Assembly: GCA_002633005.1 (NCBI GenBank)
Contig: NMRA01000771.1
Coordinates: 113,427-157,103 of the forward strand
Direction of reading: 5' to 3'
DNA length: 43,677 nucleotides
Origin: Phoronis australis
Lineage: Eukaryota > Phoronida > Phoronidae
Shown piece by piece: positions 21,019 to 32,186 of this stretch. The position numbers were made by a program, and so were the translations under genes. Position 1 is the first letter of the stretch. Each line of letters opens with the position of its first letter. A model generated the notes under the pieces. The model saw only the letters and a list, made by a program, of their open reading frames with translations. It was not told where the DNA came from and ran no database searches.

Positions 21019-22360
21019 GGCCAGTTTCACCGTGGATTTCCCTTGTCCCAGGGCTCTGGAATGTATGGCTGAATGGCACAGCCCCGTGAAATTCTGTGTG
21101 TATCGCGAAGTTTTTGGTGCGTATGCATAAACTGCTGCATTTAAACTTTCGCAAATGTTCGTGTTGAATAGATATTTCATATCTGCTTGCTCTTCCTGGT
21201 TGAAGTAGGAGTTGATTTTTGTTTGAATTGTTTTCAAGTCTTTTTCACCGAGTTCTAGATGCCGGTCATAAGGCAAATGGGTTGTTGTATAGTTGCTATG
21301 ATGTGCAATGCACACAGATGATAGCTCGCGACATTGCTGGTGCTGTCCTGAAAATCAGCTAGTAACATTGTTCACTGCAGCAGCTCCCAATTTTTAAAAA
21401 TTTATCTTTTCCGATTTTTCTGTTTTTTAGGTTGATGAGCTCTTTTTGTACACTAGATCGCACAGCAGATGAAAGTTTCCTCTTATAACCGGTCTTGTTA
21501 TGTGTCCTGGGCAAACTTTTCAAGTCTGCNGCTGGTGCTGTCCTGAAAAACAGCTAGTAACATTGTTCACTGCAGCAGCTCCAATTTTTAAAAATTCATC
21601 TTTTCCTATTTTTCTGTTTTATAGGTTGATGTGCTCTTTTTGTACCCTAGATCGCACTGCAGATGAAAGTTTCCTCTTATAACGGGTCTTGTTATGTGTC
21701 CTGGGCAAACTTTTCAAGTCCGCTTCGTTTACACTCTTTCCCATTCGCCTCAACCTGTCAATGAAGCATTTGTAGTGTTTGGGTTTTTTGTTTTTGCACT
21801 CTAGAAATCACGGATGGCCTTTGCGTCTTGACTACTGGCATCGGTCGTAATGCTCCTGATATTCAGGTCCACACCACTGTTTTCCACTGATCTGAGGCTG
21901 GCTTGTAACAGTGTGCGTTCACTTGATGCAATTGATTTTTCAGCAGGGTAGTTTTTGCTGCAGTCTTCATGCTTGCACCCGGGAATCCTGCAGTGTTTGT
22001 TCGCCGTGGCAAGGGCCAGTGGAAGTTTTCGGGTTGTTGTGTACTCCACAAGTCCCCCGAAGCTCTGTTTAGCTTTCTCGCATCAACCCTGTGGCGTACT
22101 GGAGTAGGAAACGTCAAACTGAACGTCTGCAACACCTTCCCCGCCAGCCAGAGTGGTGACTTTCTTAACGTAGCACTGGTTCTCAATCATTTGTTCTTCG
22201 TTCAATTGAGTTACTGTTTGGCTCATGGCATTCATTTTATTCTGCAGGCTGCGATTGGATGGTGGCACAATATTCAAGCATGTCAGAATGTTGATTACAT
22301 CCTCGATTCCCACTTTTGACTTTAGCACAGGCAGTACAGCCTGGCTGTTCAAGGTTCCTG
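21019..22360 (-). pseudogene. Mutator-like transposase, copy D, C-terminal part
   Basis: Covers copy A residues from about 545 back to 163. It begins at the 'n' (21018), so the last ~75 residues are absent. The region around the 'n' at 21530 is duplicated (about 21340-21529 and 21531-21722), likely a contig overlap. The 21315-21019 frame holds NICESLNA. Later pieces hold TTDASS and the CX4CXH cluster. The coding region is interrupted at 22360/22361, in the PPAGALNSQ codons, by the 1.8-kb element; the rest resumes at 24160. Confidence 0.75.
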
Positions 22361-22469
22361 CCCGGGTGAGAATTTTACACGTTTGACACGCTTTTGAGCG
22401 TGTCAAACGTGTAAAAAACGTGTCAAAATTGCCACGTTAACGTGTAAAACGTGTAAAAACATGACACGC

Positions 22470-22775
22470 TAGCGTGTCAAACGTGTAAAATTTGGCACGT
22501 TAGCGTGTCAAACGTGTAAAATTTGCCACGTTAACGTGTCAAACATGTAAAATTTGACACGCTAGCGTGTCAAACGTGTAAAATTTGCCACGTTAGCGTG
22601 TCAAACGTGTAAAGTTTGCCACGTAAACGTGTCAAACGTGTAAAGTTTGACACGCTAGCATATCAAACGTGTAAAATGTGACACGCTACGGTGTCAAACG
22701 TGTAAAATTTTACACGCTAGCGTGTCAAACGTGTAAAATTTTGACACGCTAGCGTGTCGAACGTGTAAAATATGA
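22470..22775 (+). repeat. About ten tandem 31-bp palindromic repeats
   Basis: The consensus unit is GACACGCTAGCGTGTC followed by AAACGTGTAAAATTT (16 + 15 bp). The first part is a perfect 16-bp palindrome in several copies. Other copies vary it to GGCACGTTAGCGTGTC or GCCACGTTAACGTGTC. Units are contiguous, with no unique spacers. This is the kind of array expected for transposase binding sites near an element end. Confidence 0.85.
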
Positions 22776-23760
22776 TAGAACTCTTCAATAAAGATACAAT
22801 TTAAATAGGCTTGGCAGTTCTGAAAAGGCCACTGGGAGGTAATCACCCTATTTGAATGATTAAACATGTTCCCTTAATAACATCAAAGAGTTTGCAACAA
22901 AAGTTTTCACTGCCTATTCAAATATCCAAATACTGAGTTAGAGTTGGTTTAGCTGTCAGAGAGTGCAGTCGTGTCGGGAGAGCACTTATGAAGTATGGTT
23001 TTCGAGTGTGGCGCAGCTGTAACAGAAGTTTAGTATGTATATACTCTGGTTGACAGTGGCTTGATAAACTTTTCTTGCAAATGGTCCTTCTTTTTACAGG
23101 TAAGTTTGATTTTAACAGAAAACAAAAGTCAGTAGAAACTGTTGACTATGCAGTTAATTAATATATGAAGTTGGAACGCCTCTCATCTTCAGTTGTATCT
23201 CAATTCATAATGTTGTTGTTATTGGATCAACTCACATTTTGTGTCAGCTTGAATGAGGGTAAGGCATAGAGGTTTGGGCTGCAAAATCAGCATGAACTCA
23301 ATGTTATGACAAATGTTGAATCACTCTTGGTAATTCAAAGATGTTACAAAGTGCGTCTGTTCTTTACTTCATAAACTGTCTTCAAGCAACTGGCCTGACT
23401 CAAAAGCTTAGACTTACATGCATATATATAGCAGCTTAAGCACTTCAAATTTGTATGTTGAACCATTTTCTTATCTCTGTGTTAATGTTATTCTAGATGA
23501 AATGAAATTTAGTGACAATAGTATGTGGTAAGAGTTGGATAGTTACATTATCCTTTTAATGATTCTATATCATTATCACATTTTGGATTATTTACATCAA
23601 CAGTAACAATAAACTGTGACTTAAAGAAGAAATCCCTTTATAAATTTGCTTTCAGTATGGATTCCCATGGTGGAAGGTGAGCTGCTATAAACAAGAACAT
23701 TATGGCTTGTACACGGCCTCAGGCTAAATGTAGGGTCACTACCATGGCAATGACAGATTA

Positions 23761-24150
23761 CAGGCTAGCGTGTCAAAAGCGCCACGTTTGACACACTAGG
23801 GTGTCAAAAGTGCCACGTTTTTGCCACGTTTTGGCAAGCCACATTCGACACGCTATCGCCACGTTTGACACGCTAGCGTGTCAAACGTGACGTGCCAAAA
23901 CGTGCCAAAAACGTGCCACGTTTTTGCCACGTTTTGGCACGCCACGTTCGACACGCTATCGCCACGTTTGACATGCTAAGCGTGTCAAACGTGTCAAGAA
24001 CGTGTCAAAAACGTGTAATTTTCGTTCCAATACTCCACGTTTGACACGCTACATTTTACACGTTTGACACGCCACGTTTTACACGTTCAACACGTTTTTA
24101 GAGCGTTCCGATACTCCACGTTTTTAGAGCGTGTCAAACGTGTCAAATTT
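23761..24150. repeat. Right subterminal repeat block
   Basis: Uses the same vocabulary as the left array (CACGTTTGACACGCTAGCGTGTCAAACGTG, TGCCACGTTTTGGCA) but less regularly, with mirror-image segments such as a ~45-bp stretch read twice around 23800-23860 and 23900-23965. It occupies the last ~400 bp before the terminal repeat. Confidence 0.75.
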
Positions 24151-24159
24151 TCACCCGGG

Positions 24160-24618
24160 TGCTGGTGGCCCAGTCGTCTGCTTCTTGACCTCATCGGACA
24201 ATGGCACAGTGGGCGATTTTATATTTGCAAACTCTGNGGCAATACAGCCTGGCTGTTCACAGTGGCACAGTGGGCAATTATATTTGCAAACTGCAGTGCA
24301 ATGATGCATAGTCTTTTTTCAACAGTTAGTTCTAGTTTTCCAAATCTGCATGCAACCTGATGCACATGTCCCACCAGGCCTGTTAAGCGACGCACGTTAA
24401 TGATGATATTCTCATCCAGTCCCTTGCTGTCACAAATTTTTCTTTCTTTTTCAGTACTTGGCCTAAACCTGTAAGCTGTCACAGCAGCATCACTGTCGGT
24501 TAGGTAGGTGACATCCTCAGTTTGAAATGTGTGAGACGCACAGCCCTGCAACCGTCTATTGCTGCCTCGGGCTGCCTTGGTATGCTGGAGCTGCAGCAGT
24601 CCATGTTGGAGGGACTGT
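24160..24618 (-). pseudogene. Mutator-like transposase, copy D, N-terminal part
   Basis: Continues copy D residues from about 162 to the MDHCSSS-equivalent near 24605. Around the 'n' at 24237, cysteine-cluster sequence appears in two variant versions. One is rearranged (GGCAATACAGCCTGGCTGTTCACAGTGGCACAG), showing local deletion. The remaining frame 24551-24238 is open. The 5' end is cut off by a different repeat at about 24628. Confidence 0.7.
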
Positions 24619-24627
24619 GTCCTTTTT

Positions 24628-24771
24628 ATGCGCCCACATATTTATATGTGGACGCATTATGCCGTCATCTCTGTCCGTCCGTCCGGGCGGCGTCCGTCCG
24701 GCGTCCGGTGTCCGCTGCTCTATCTCCAAAACCCTTTGACATACGTTCATGAAATTTGGCACATATGTTCC
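24628..24771 (+). repeat. Interspersed repeat fragment with terminal hairpin
   Basis: Begins with a 14-bp hairpin, ATGCGCCCACATAT / ATATGTGGACGCAT (24628-24641 and 24644-24657, one mismatch, 2-bp loop). A TCCGTCCGTCCGG-rich tract and then a phrase ending ATGAAATTTGGCACATATGTTC follow. It stops at the 'n' (24772). The shape resembles abundant short interspersed repeats of marine invertebrates, which is recollection rather than a search result. Confidence 0.5.
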
Positions 24772-24772
24772 N

Positions 24773-25701
24773 TTGATTGTGATTTAGCATATAGTTATCA
24801 ATCCACTCTAGCTTCTTGTCTTAGGTGGCACTGAATAGTTAGGCTGCGGCCGCGGCCAATTTGCCAAAATAAAGAAATTTTGGGGTAGGCCAAGTTTGGG
24901 GGCATTTTGTAGGTGGGCATTGCACGTAGGCTCAGTGAATGTGGTTTGTTTGTATTTGTGAACATGCTGTGAATAAAAAAAGACCACTTTCTTGGCTGTA
25001 GCTGCACTCTTCTTCAAGATGGCGGCCCCCGGCTGCAATTGTGCATTGTTGGGTAGCGACCGAGAAAGTGGCTGTGATTTTAGGTAGCCCTCAAACAAGC
25101 AAGAATTGCCAAAAAACTAGTTAGTTGACAGTACTTTTGGACCACATTTTCGGAATCGGTAGGAAATTTGCTTTCAGAGTCTAATGTTGGTTTTAGTCGT
25201 GCATCGGCAGGGAAGTGGTGTTTTTCGGGTGAAAAGTGCCGATTTTGCATTTTTTTGCCCTTATTTTTCTTCGTCTAGCTTGGTTTTCAGTGGGAATGAA
25301 ATGGTCAAAAATACAAGAAAGAATAAAGTTTCTGTGCTGATCTGCTGGGCTTTTTATGTGAAATAATTGAAAACATGCCATTCTTTGCATCCTGTTTTTC
25401 ACAGAGTGAAGAAAAGGTTACAAATCAAGTGATGTGTGTTTTGTTAGGCAAAACCCAGTGAGAACTGTTCTGTGCCTCCTTAAAAAAATGGCAAAATTTC
25501 AAGTTTGAAATATTTCAAAGTTTTGGCACTAATTCTTCTCTCTGTCACAAATCAAAGTGAGAACAATAGTTTTTGTTGAATAGTTTTTCATTTTTTTGTA
25601 AAAATTTAAGAAAGAATTGTGTGTGACTGTGTACTAGCTTGGACCAGCTGGTGACACTCATTAATGCATTTCAAATGACAATTTAATGTTCATCAGCAAC
25701 A
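24773..25701 (-). repeat. Short spacer then 3' flank of unit E
   Basis: 24831-25701 repeats the long flank seen at 9852-10740, with a ~60-bp deletion near 25650 that removes the GGCACAGGAGCCCGGCAG stretch. 24773-24830 is unassigned. Confidence 0.7.
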
Positions 25702-27549
25702 ATGTGCTACAGTGCAATTAAAAACAACTACAAAACATGCTTTTACAGGTACAACAACCCTCTCTCTGCCATGGCCAGTGCATTCTTCCAAGCTTTTAAG
25801 TTCCATTTTTCCAGTTGTCGTTTTGCTTTGGCTAAAAAACAGTTAGTAACTAAGTCCGTAGCTGTGGTCAGTAGCACTAGTAGATGCCATGTTTTCCNCA
25901 ACAATGTGCTACAGTGCAATTAAAAACAACTACAAAACATGCTTTTACAGGTACAACAACCCTCTCTCTGCCATGGGCAGTGCATTCTTCCAAGCTTTTA
26001 ATTTCCATTTTTCCAATTGTCGTTTAGTTTTTGCTTTGGCTAAAATACAGTTAGTAACTAAGTCCGTAGCTGTGGTCAGTAGCATTAGTAGATGCCATGT
26101 TTTCCGTACTGTACACAGATTTGTCAAACATATTCGTGTTGGCCATCCTCTCCCTTAGGTTGTACCTGGCCTTTTTGTATTGTTGGCTCGACTTTCGTGT
26201 GGCATGATAAAGCTTTCTGCAGTCCACATTTCTCAACTTTTTTTCATGGCACTGTTTTCAGGCACCGATAGTCCTGATGCCTTGGCCAGCTTCACCGTCG
26301 ATTTCCCTTGTCCCAGGGTTCTGGAAGGTATGGCTGAATGGCACAGCCCCGTGAAATTCCGTGTGTATCGCGAAGTTTTTGGTGCGTATGCATAAACTGC
26401 TGCATNTCTGGAATGTATGGCTGAATGGCACAGACCCGTGAAATTCCGTGTGTATCGCGAAGTTTTTGGTGCGTATGCATAACTGCTGCATTTAAACTTT
26501 CGCAAATGTTCGTGTTGAATAGATACTTCATATCTGCTAGCTGTTCCTGGTTGAAGTAGGAGTTGATTTTTGTTTGAATTGTTTTCAAGTCTTTTTCACT
26601 GAGTTCTAGATGCCGGTCATAAGGCAAGTGGCTTGTTGTATAGTTGCTATGATGTGCAACGCACACAGATGATAGCTCGCGACATTGCTGGGGCTGTCCT
26701 GAAAAACAGCTAGTAACATTGTTCACTGCAGCAGCTCCAATTTTTAAAAATTCATCTTTTCCGATTTTTCTGTTTTTTAGGTTGATGAGCTCTTTTTGTA
26801 CCCTAGATCGCACTGCATGTGAAAGTTTCCTCTTATAACCGGTCTTGTTATGTGTCCTGGGCAAACTTTTCAAGTCCGCTTCGTTTACACTCTTTCCCAT
26901 TCGCCTCAACCTGTGAATGAAGCATTTGTAGTGTTTGGGTTTTTTTGTTTTTGCACTCCAGAAATCACGGATGGCCTTTGCCTCTTGACTACTGGCATCA
27001 GTCGTAATGCTCCTGATATTCAGGTCCACACCACTGTNTAGCTAGTAACATTGTTCACTGCAGCAGCTCCAATTTTTAAAAATTCATCTTTTCCGATTTT
27101 TCTGTTTTTTAGGTTGATGAGATCTTTTTGTACCCTGGATCGCACAGCAGATGAAAGTTTCCTCTTATAACAAGTCTTGTTATGTGTCCTGGGCAAACTT
27201 TTCAAGTCCGCTTTGTTTACGCTCTTTCCCTTTCTCCTCAGTCTGTGAATGAAGCATTTGTAGTGTTTGGGTTCTTTTGTTTTTACACTGTAGAAATCAC
27301 GGATGGCCTTTGCCTCTTGGCTACTGGCATCAGTCGTAATGCTCCTGATATTCAGGTCGACACCACTGTTTTCCACTGATCCGAGGCTGGCTTGTAACAG
27401 TGTGCGTTCACTTGATGCAATTGATTTTTCAGCTGGGTAGTTTTTGCTGCAGTGTTCATGCTTGCACCCGGGAATCCTGCAGTGTTTGTTCGCCGTGGCA
27501 AGGGCCAGTGGAAGTTTTCGGGTTGTTGTGTGCTCCACAAGTCCCCCGA
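25702..27549 (-). pseudogene. Mutator-like transposase, copy E, C-terminal two thirds
   Basis: Matches copy A from the C-terminus back to the FGGLVEHTT block (about residue 262). Four 'n' joins (25898, 26406, 27038, 27550) break it, and three are flanked by repeated sequence (for example the YAPKTSRYTRNF segment on both sides of 26406 and the region before TTDASS on both sides of 27038). A frameshift is seen near 26240 (one base missing in TTTTTTTCATGG). Both catalytic-type motifs TTDASS and NICESLNA remain. The true sequence cannot be resolved until the joins are closed. Confidence 0.65.
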
Positions 27550-27550
27550 N

Positions 27551-27846
27551 ACTGCCACCTCTCTCAGATTTGCTACACCAGGGGTGTGCCTAATTTCCGA
27601 GGGATCGCTATTTAACTGTCACTCTAATGACGTAGAATCTCAGTTGGTGTTTAACTATCTTATAGAAAATTCTTGCATAACCGTGGGCGTGCCCATCCTC
27701 CGAGGAATCCCAACTATCACAGAGGTATGCATATCCCCTGGGAATCCTCCGAGGAATCTCAACTATCACAGAAGTATGCATATCCCCTGGGAATAATTTA
27801 AGACATGCTTGCATGCACGTGGGAAACAGTGCCTCATTATATTACA
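27551..27846. other. Insert in copy E with a 49-bp tandem duplication
   Basis: Unrelated to the transposase unit. It contains two 49-bp copies of CCTCCGAGGAATC...GGGAAT (27697-27745 and 27746-27794). The left border is the 'n' at 27550; the right border joins the transposase at GATTGGATGG without an 'n'. No coding frame is recognised. Confidence 0.5.
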
Positions 27847-28474
27847 CGATTGGATGGTGGCACAATATTCAAGCATGTCAGAATGTTGATTACATCCTCG
27901 ATTCCCACTTTTGACTTTAGCACAGGCAGTACAGCCTGGCTGTTCAAGGCTTTTGCTGGTGACCCAGTCGTCTGCTGCTTGACCTCATCGGACAATGGCA
28001 CAGTGGGCGATTTATATTTGCAAACTCTGCAATGCAGTGATGCGTAGATACATAGTCCCAGTCTTTTTTCAACAGTTAGTTCTAGTTTTCGGAATTTGCA
28101 TGCAACCTGATGCACATGTCCTACCAGGCCTGTTAAGCGACGCACATTAATGATGATATTCTCATCCAGTCCCTTGCTGTCACGAATTTTTCTTTCTTTT
28201 TCCGTACTTGGCCTAAACCTGTAAGCTGTCACAGCAGAATTCACTGTCAGTTAGGTAGGTGACATCCTTAGATTCGAAATGTGTGAGACGCACAGCCCTG
28301 CAACCATCTATTGCTGCCTCGGACTGCCTTGGTATGCTGGAGCTACAGTGGTACATGTTGGAGGGTCTGTGTCCTTTTTTAAATTGGCTTTTTCTTCTCC
28401 CTCTGCTCCTAGTGAAACTGCGTGTCTTTTCAGGATATATTGTGTGTGCTCACCACTCAACAGTTATGTTGTGA
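27847..28474 (-). pseudogene. Mutator-like transposase, copy E, N-terminal part
   Basis: Encodes copy A residues from about 199 to the start, including the Cys cluster and the NSQAVLPVLKS block. A one-base insertion near 28243 (GCAGAATTCAC against GCAGCATCAC) breaks the frame in the TD.DAAV segment. The residues between the 27550 end and this part (about 200-262) are missing, replaced by the insert. Confidence 0.7.
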
Positions 28475-28479
28475 ATGAA

Positions 28480-28623
28480 ACTTGTGTTTTGTGTATCTTG
28501 CTTTTAATTGTCAAATAAAGTAGATAGTCACATAACAACATATGACGCGTTACCTACGACACACTTCCTATCCTAGGAATCGCATGGCATAATACCAATT
28601 AAGCTACTGAACTCATAAACAAT
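28480..28623. other. Unassigned sequence up to a contig join
   Basis: After the copy E start the shared 5' flank is lost, and 140 bp of unrelated DNA with an AATAAA (about 28515) run to the 'n' at 28624. Nothing is recognised. Confidence 0.4.
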
Positions 28624-28624
28624 N

Positions 28625-29293
28625 GGCCCAGTCGTCTGCTTCTTGACCTCATCGGACAATGGCACAGTGGGCGATTTATATTTGCAAACTCTGCAATGCA
28701 AGGATGCATAGACACATAGTCCCAGTCCTTTTTCAACAGTTAGTTCTAGTTTTCCAAATTTGCATGCAACCTGATGCACATGTCCTACCAGGCCTGTTAA
28801 GCGACGCACGTTAATGACGATATTCTCATCCAGTCCCTTGCTGTCACGAATTTTTCTTTCTTTTTCAGTACTTGGCCTAAACCTGTAAGCTGTCACAGCA
28901 GCATCACTGTCAGTTAGGTGGGTGACATCCTCAGCTTCGAAATGTGTGAGACGCAGAGCCTTGCAACCGTCTATTGCTGCCTCGGACTGCCTTGGTATGC
29001 TGGAGCTGCAGTGGTCCATGTTGAGGGTGTATGTCCCTTTTTAAATTGGCTTTTTCTTCTCCCTCTGCTCCTAGTGAAACTGCGTGTCTTTTCAGGATAC
29101 ATTGTGTGTGCTCACCACTCAACAGTTATGTTGTGAATGAAACTTGGCTGCCAAATTTCTTGTTCTCATGACTTTTGTGGTCATGCAAATCGACTCTAAT
29201 AAATATGTCCCCTATGCACAATGGGCCTTGGTGAGAACATGTTCCACTTGTGGGGTCAGGAAATTAACTTAAATTAAACTTTTATTGTTATTT
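28625..29293 (-). pseudogene. Mutator-like transposase, fragment F (N-terminus plus 5' flank)
   Basis: Holds copy A residues from about 158 to the start in an open frame (29019-28625), then the 5' flank to 29293. It is cut at both ends by 'n' characters. One base is lost near 29024 (GTTGAGGGTG), which affects the upstream Met extension. It may be an allele or unplaced overlap of copy E or G rather than a separate gene. Confidence 0.6.
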
Positions 29294-29294
29294 N

Positions 29295-29690
29295 TCTCAT
29301 GACTTTTGTGGTTATGCAAATCGACTCTAATAAATATGTCCCCTATACACAATGGGCCTTGGTGAGAACATATTCCACTTGTGTTGTCAGGAAATTAACT
29401 TAAATTAAACTTTTATTGTTATTTTCATATGCTAATTTATCAATTTTCCCCAATTCCCTCAATCAAAAGTCAGTTTAGTGCAAAACAGAGCAAGAAAGTG
29501 CATTTGGTGTCTTTGCCTGTTAAATGGCCCTAATTCAAAAATCCCAGTTTTTGGGTGGGCACATGCAATTGGCTTGAAAAATCAAAACTGGTCATCGCTT
29601 CAAGTTTTTACTTTGCAAAATAGGTCAGCAGGTGGAGAGGAACTATTCTGAAAAAAATTGGAAAATGTGATTTTATTTAAAAAAAATGGC
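29295..29690 (-). repeat. 5' flank running into unit G
   Basis: 29296-29425 repeats the sequence left of the 'n' at 29294, an overlap-type duplication. At 29675-29690 the flank joins the next unit's AAAAATGGCAAAATTTC start without a gap, as at 13200. Confidence 0.7.
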
Positions 29691-29988
29691 AAAATTTCAA
29701 GTTTGAAATATTTCAAAGTTTTGGCACTAATTCTTCTCTCTGTCACAGATCAAAGTGAGAACAATAGTTTTTGTTGAATATTTTTTCATTTTTTTGTAAA
29801 AATTTAAGAAAGAATTTTGTGTGACTGTGTACTTGGACCAGCTGGTGGCACAGGAGCCCGGCAGTTGGGTGTAGATGTGGTGCTTGCGATTAACTTTAGA
29901 CACTCATTAATGCATTTCAAATGACAATTTAATGTTCATCAGCAACAATGTGCTACAGTGCAATTAAAAACAACTACAATACATGCTT

Positions 29989-32116
29989 TTACAGGTACAA
30001 CAACCCTCTCTCTGCCATGGCCAGTGCATTCTTCCAAGCTTTTAAGTTCCATTTTTCCAGTTGTCGTTTGGTTTTTGCTTTGGCTAAAAAACAGTTAGTA
30101 ACTAAGTCAGTAGCTGTGGTCAGTAGCACTAGTAGATGCCATGTTTTCCGTACTGTACACAGATTTGTCAAACATATTCGTGTTGGCCATCCTCTCCTTT
30201 AGGTAGTACCTGGCCTTTTTGTATTGTTGGCTCGACTTTCGTGTGACATGATAAAGCTTTCTGCAGTCCACATTTCTTAACTTTCTTTTCATGGCACTGT
30301 TTTCAGGCACGGATAGTCCTGATGCCTCGGCCAGCTTCACCGTGGATTTCCCTTGTCCCAGGGTTCTGGAATGTATGGCTGAATGGCACAGACCCTTGAA
30401 ATTCCGTGTGTATCGCGAAGTTTTTGGTGCGTATGCATAAACTGCTGCATTTAAACTTTCGCAAATGTTCGTGTTGAATAGATACTTCATATCTGCTAGC
30501 TGTTCCTGGTTGAAGTAGGAGTTGATTTTTGTTTGAATTGTTTTCAAGTCGTTCACTGAGTTCTAGATGCCGGTCATAAGGCAAGTGGCTTGTTGTATAG
30601 TTGCTATGATGTGCAATGCACACAGATGATAGCTCGCGACATTGCTGGTGCTGTCCTGAAAAACAGCTAGTAACATATTGTTCACTGCAGCAGCTCCAAT
30701 TTTTAAAAATTCATCTTTTCCGATTTTTCTGTTTTTTAGGTTGATGTGCTCTTTTTGTATCCTAGATCGCACTGCAGATGAAAGTTTCCTCTTATAACCG
30801 GTCTTGTTATGTGTCCTGGGCAAACTTTTCAAGTCCGCTTCGTTTACACTCTTTCCCATTCGCCTCAACCTGTGAATGAAGCATTTGTAGTATTTGGGTT
30901 TTTTTGTTTTTGCACTGTAGAAATCACGGATGGCCTTTGCCTCTTGACTACTGGCATCAGTCGTAATGCTCCTGATATTCAGGTCCACACCACTGTTTTC
31001 CACTGATCTGAGGCTGGCTTGTAACAGTGTGCGTTCACTTGATGCAATAGATTTTTCAGCTGGGTAGTTTTTGCTGCAGTCTTCATGCTTGCACCCGCGA
31101 ATCCTGCAGTGTTTGTTCGCCGTGGCAAGGGCCAGTGGAAGTTTTCGGGTTGTTGTGTGCTCCACAAGTCCCCCGAAGCTCTGTTTAGCTTTCTCGCATC
31201 CACCCTGTGGTCTACTGGAGTAGGAAACGTCAAACTGAACGTCTGCAACACCTTCCCCGCCAGCCAGAGTGGTGACTTTCTTAACGTAGCGCTGGTTCTC
31301 AATCATTTGTTCTTCATTCAATTGAGTTACTGTTTGGCTTATGGCATTCATTTTATTCTGCAGGCTGCGATTGGATGGTGGCACAATATTCAAGCATGTC
31401 AGAATGTTGATTACATCCTCGATACCCACTTTTGACTTTAGCACAGGCAGTACAGCCTGGCTGTTCAAGGCTCCTGCTGGTGGCCCAGTCGTCTGCTTCT
31501 TNGATTCCCACTTTTGACTTTAGCACAGGCAGTACAGCCTGGCTGTTCAAGGCTCCTGCTGGTGGCCCAGTCGTCTGCAGCTTGACCTCATCGGACAATG
31601 GCACAGTGGGCGATTTATATTTGCAAACTTTGCAATGCAATGATGCGTAGACACATAGTCCCAGTCTTTTTTCAACAGTTAGTTCTAGTTTTCCAAATTT
31701 GCATGCAACCTGATGCACATGTCCTACCAGGCCTGTTAAGCGACGCACGTTAATGATGATATTCTCAGTCCCTTGCTGTCACGAATTTTTCTTTCTTTTT
31801 CAGTACTTGGCCTAAACCTGTAAGCTGTCACAGCAGCATCACTGTCAGTTAGGTACATGTAGGTGATATCCTCAGCTTCGAAATGTGCGAGTCGCACAGC
31901 CCTGCAACCGTCTATTGCTGCCTCGGACTGCCTTGGTATGCTGGAGCTGCAGTGGTCCATGTTGGAGGGTCTGTGTCCTTTTTTAAATTGGCTTTTCTTC
32001 TCCCTCTGCTCCTAGTCAAACTGCGTGTCTTTTCAGGATACATTGTGTGTNTAGTGAAACTGCGTGTCTTTTCAGGATACATTGTGTGTGCTCACCACTC
32101 AACAGTTATGTTGTGA
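29989..32116 (-). pseudogene. Mutator-like transposase, copy G, nearly full length with frameshifts
   Basis: Covers the whole copy A length. Small indels break the frame: a 2-base loss near 30550 (CAAGTCGTTCAC), a 2-base gain near 30675 (AACATATTGTTC), and loss of three bases near 31767. It has duplicated ends at the 'n' of 31502 (CACTTTTGACTTTAGCACAGG twice) and of 32051. The 31468-30563 frame contains the FDVSYSS and TTDASS motifs, and the 30556-30107 frame contains NICESLNA. This is the best-preserved copy after A. Confidence 0.75.
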
Positions 32117-32186
32117 ATGAAACTTGGTTGCCAAATTTCTTGTTCTCATGACTTTTGTGGTTATGCAAATCGACTCTAATAAATAG

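Larger units (their letters stand above)
22361..24159. mobile_element. 1.8-kb non-coding transposon-like element with TIRs and subterminal palindromic repeats
   Basis: The left end is CCCGGGTGAGAATTTTACAC. The right end, reverse-complemented, is CCCGGGTGAAAATTTGACAC; both continue into ACGTTTGACACG-type sequence, so there are imperfect terminal inverted repeats of about 30 bp. The insertion splits copy D exactly within otherwise continuous transposase sequence, leaving CCTG on the left and TGCTGG on the right against CCTGCTGG in intact copies, hence a TG (possibly TGC) target duplication. Both ends carry dense arrays of GTGTCA/TGACAC sites. The ~1-kb core (22780-23755) has no ORF above 60 codons, so this is a non-autonomous element. 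The superfamily was not identified. Confidence 0.8.
10481..32186 (-). repeat. Head-to-tail array of ~2.72-kb Mutator-like transposase units
   Basis: The anchor GCAACAATGTGCT occurs at 10741 and 13464 (2723 bp apart), then at 25696, 29942 and 18015 in the same orientation. At 13195-13210, about 17400-17420 and 29675-29690 the 5' flank of one unit runs straight into the 3' flank of the next without an 'n', so at least some of the tandem arrangement is real. Units are called A (10481-13200), B (13201-14919), C (17087-19187), D (19820-24627), E (24831-28480), F fragment (28625-29290) and G (29295-32186). Copy number is inflated in places by duplicated contig ends. Confidence 0.75.

Noticed and set aside
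22470-22775. CRISPR-like array of ~31-bp repeats
   Set aside because: The repeats are contiguous with no unique spacers, the setting is eukaryotic, and the block lies at one end of a TIR-bounded element.
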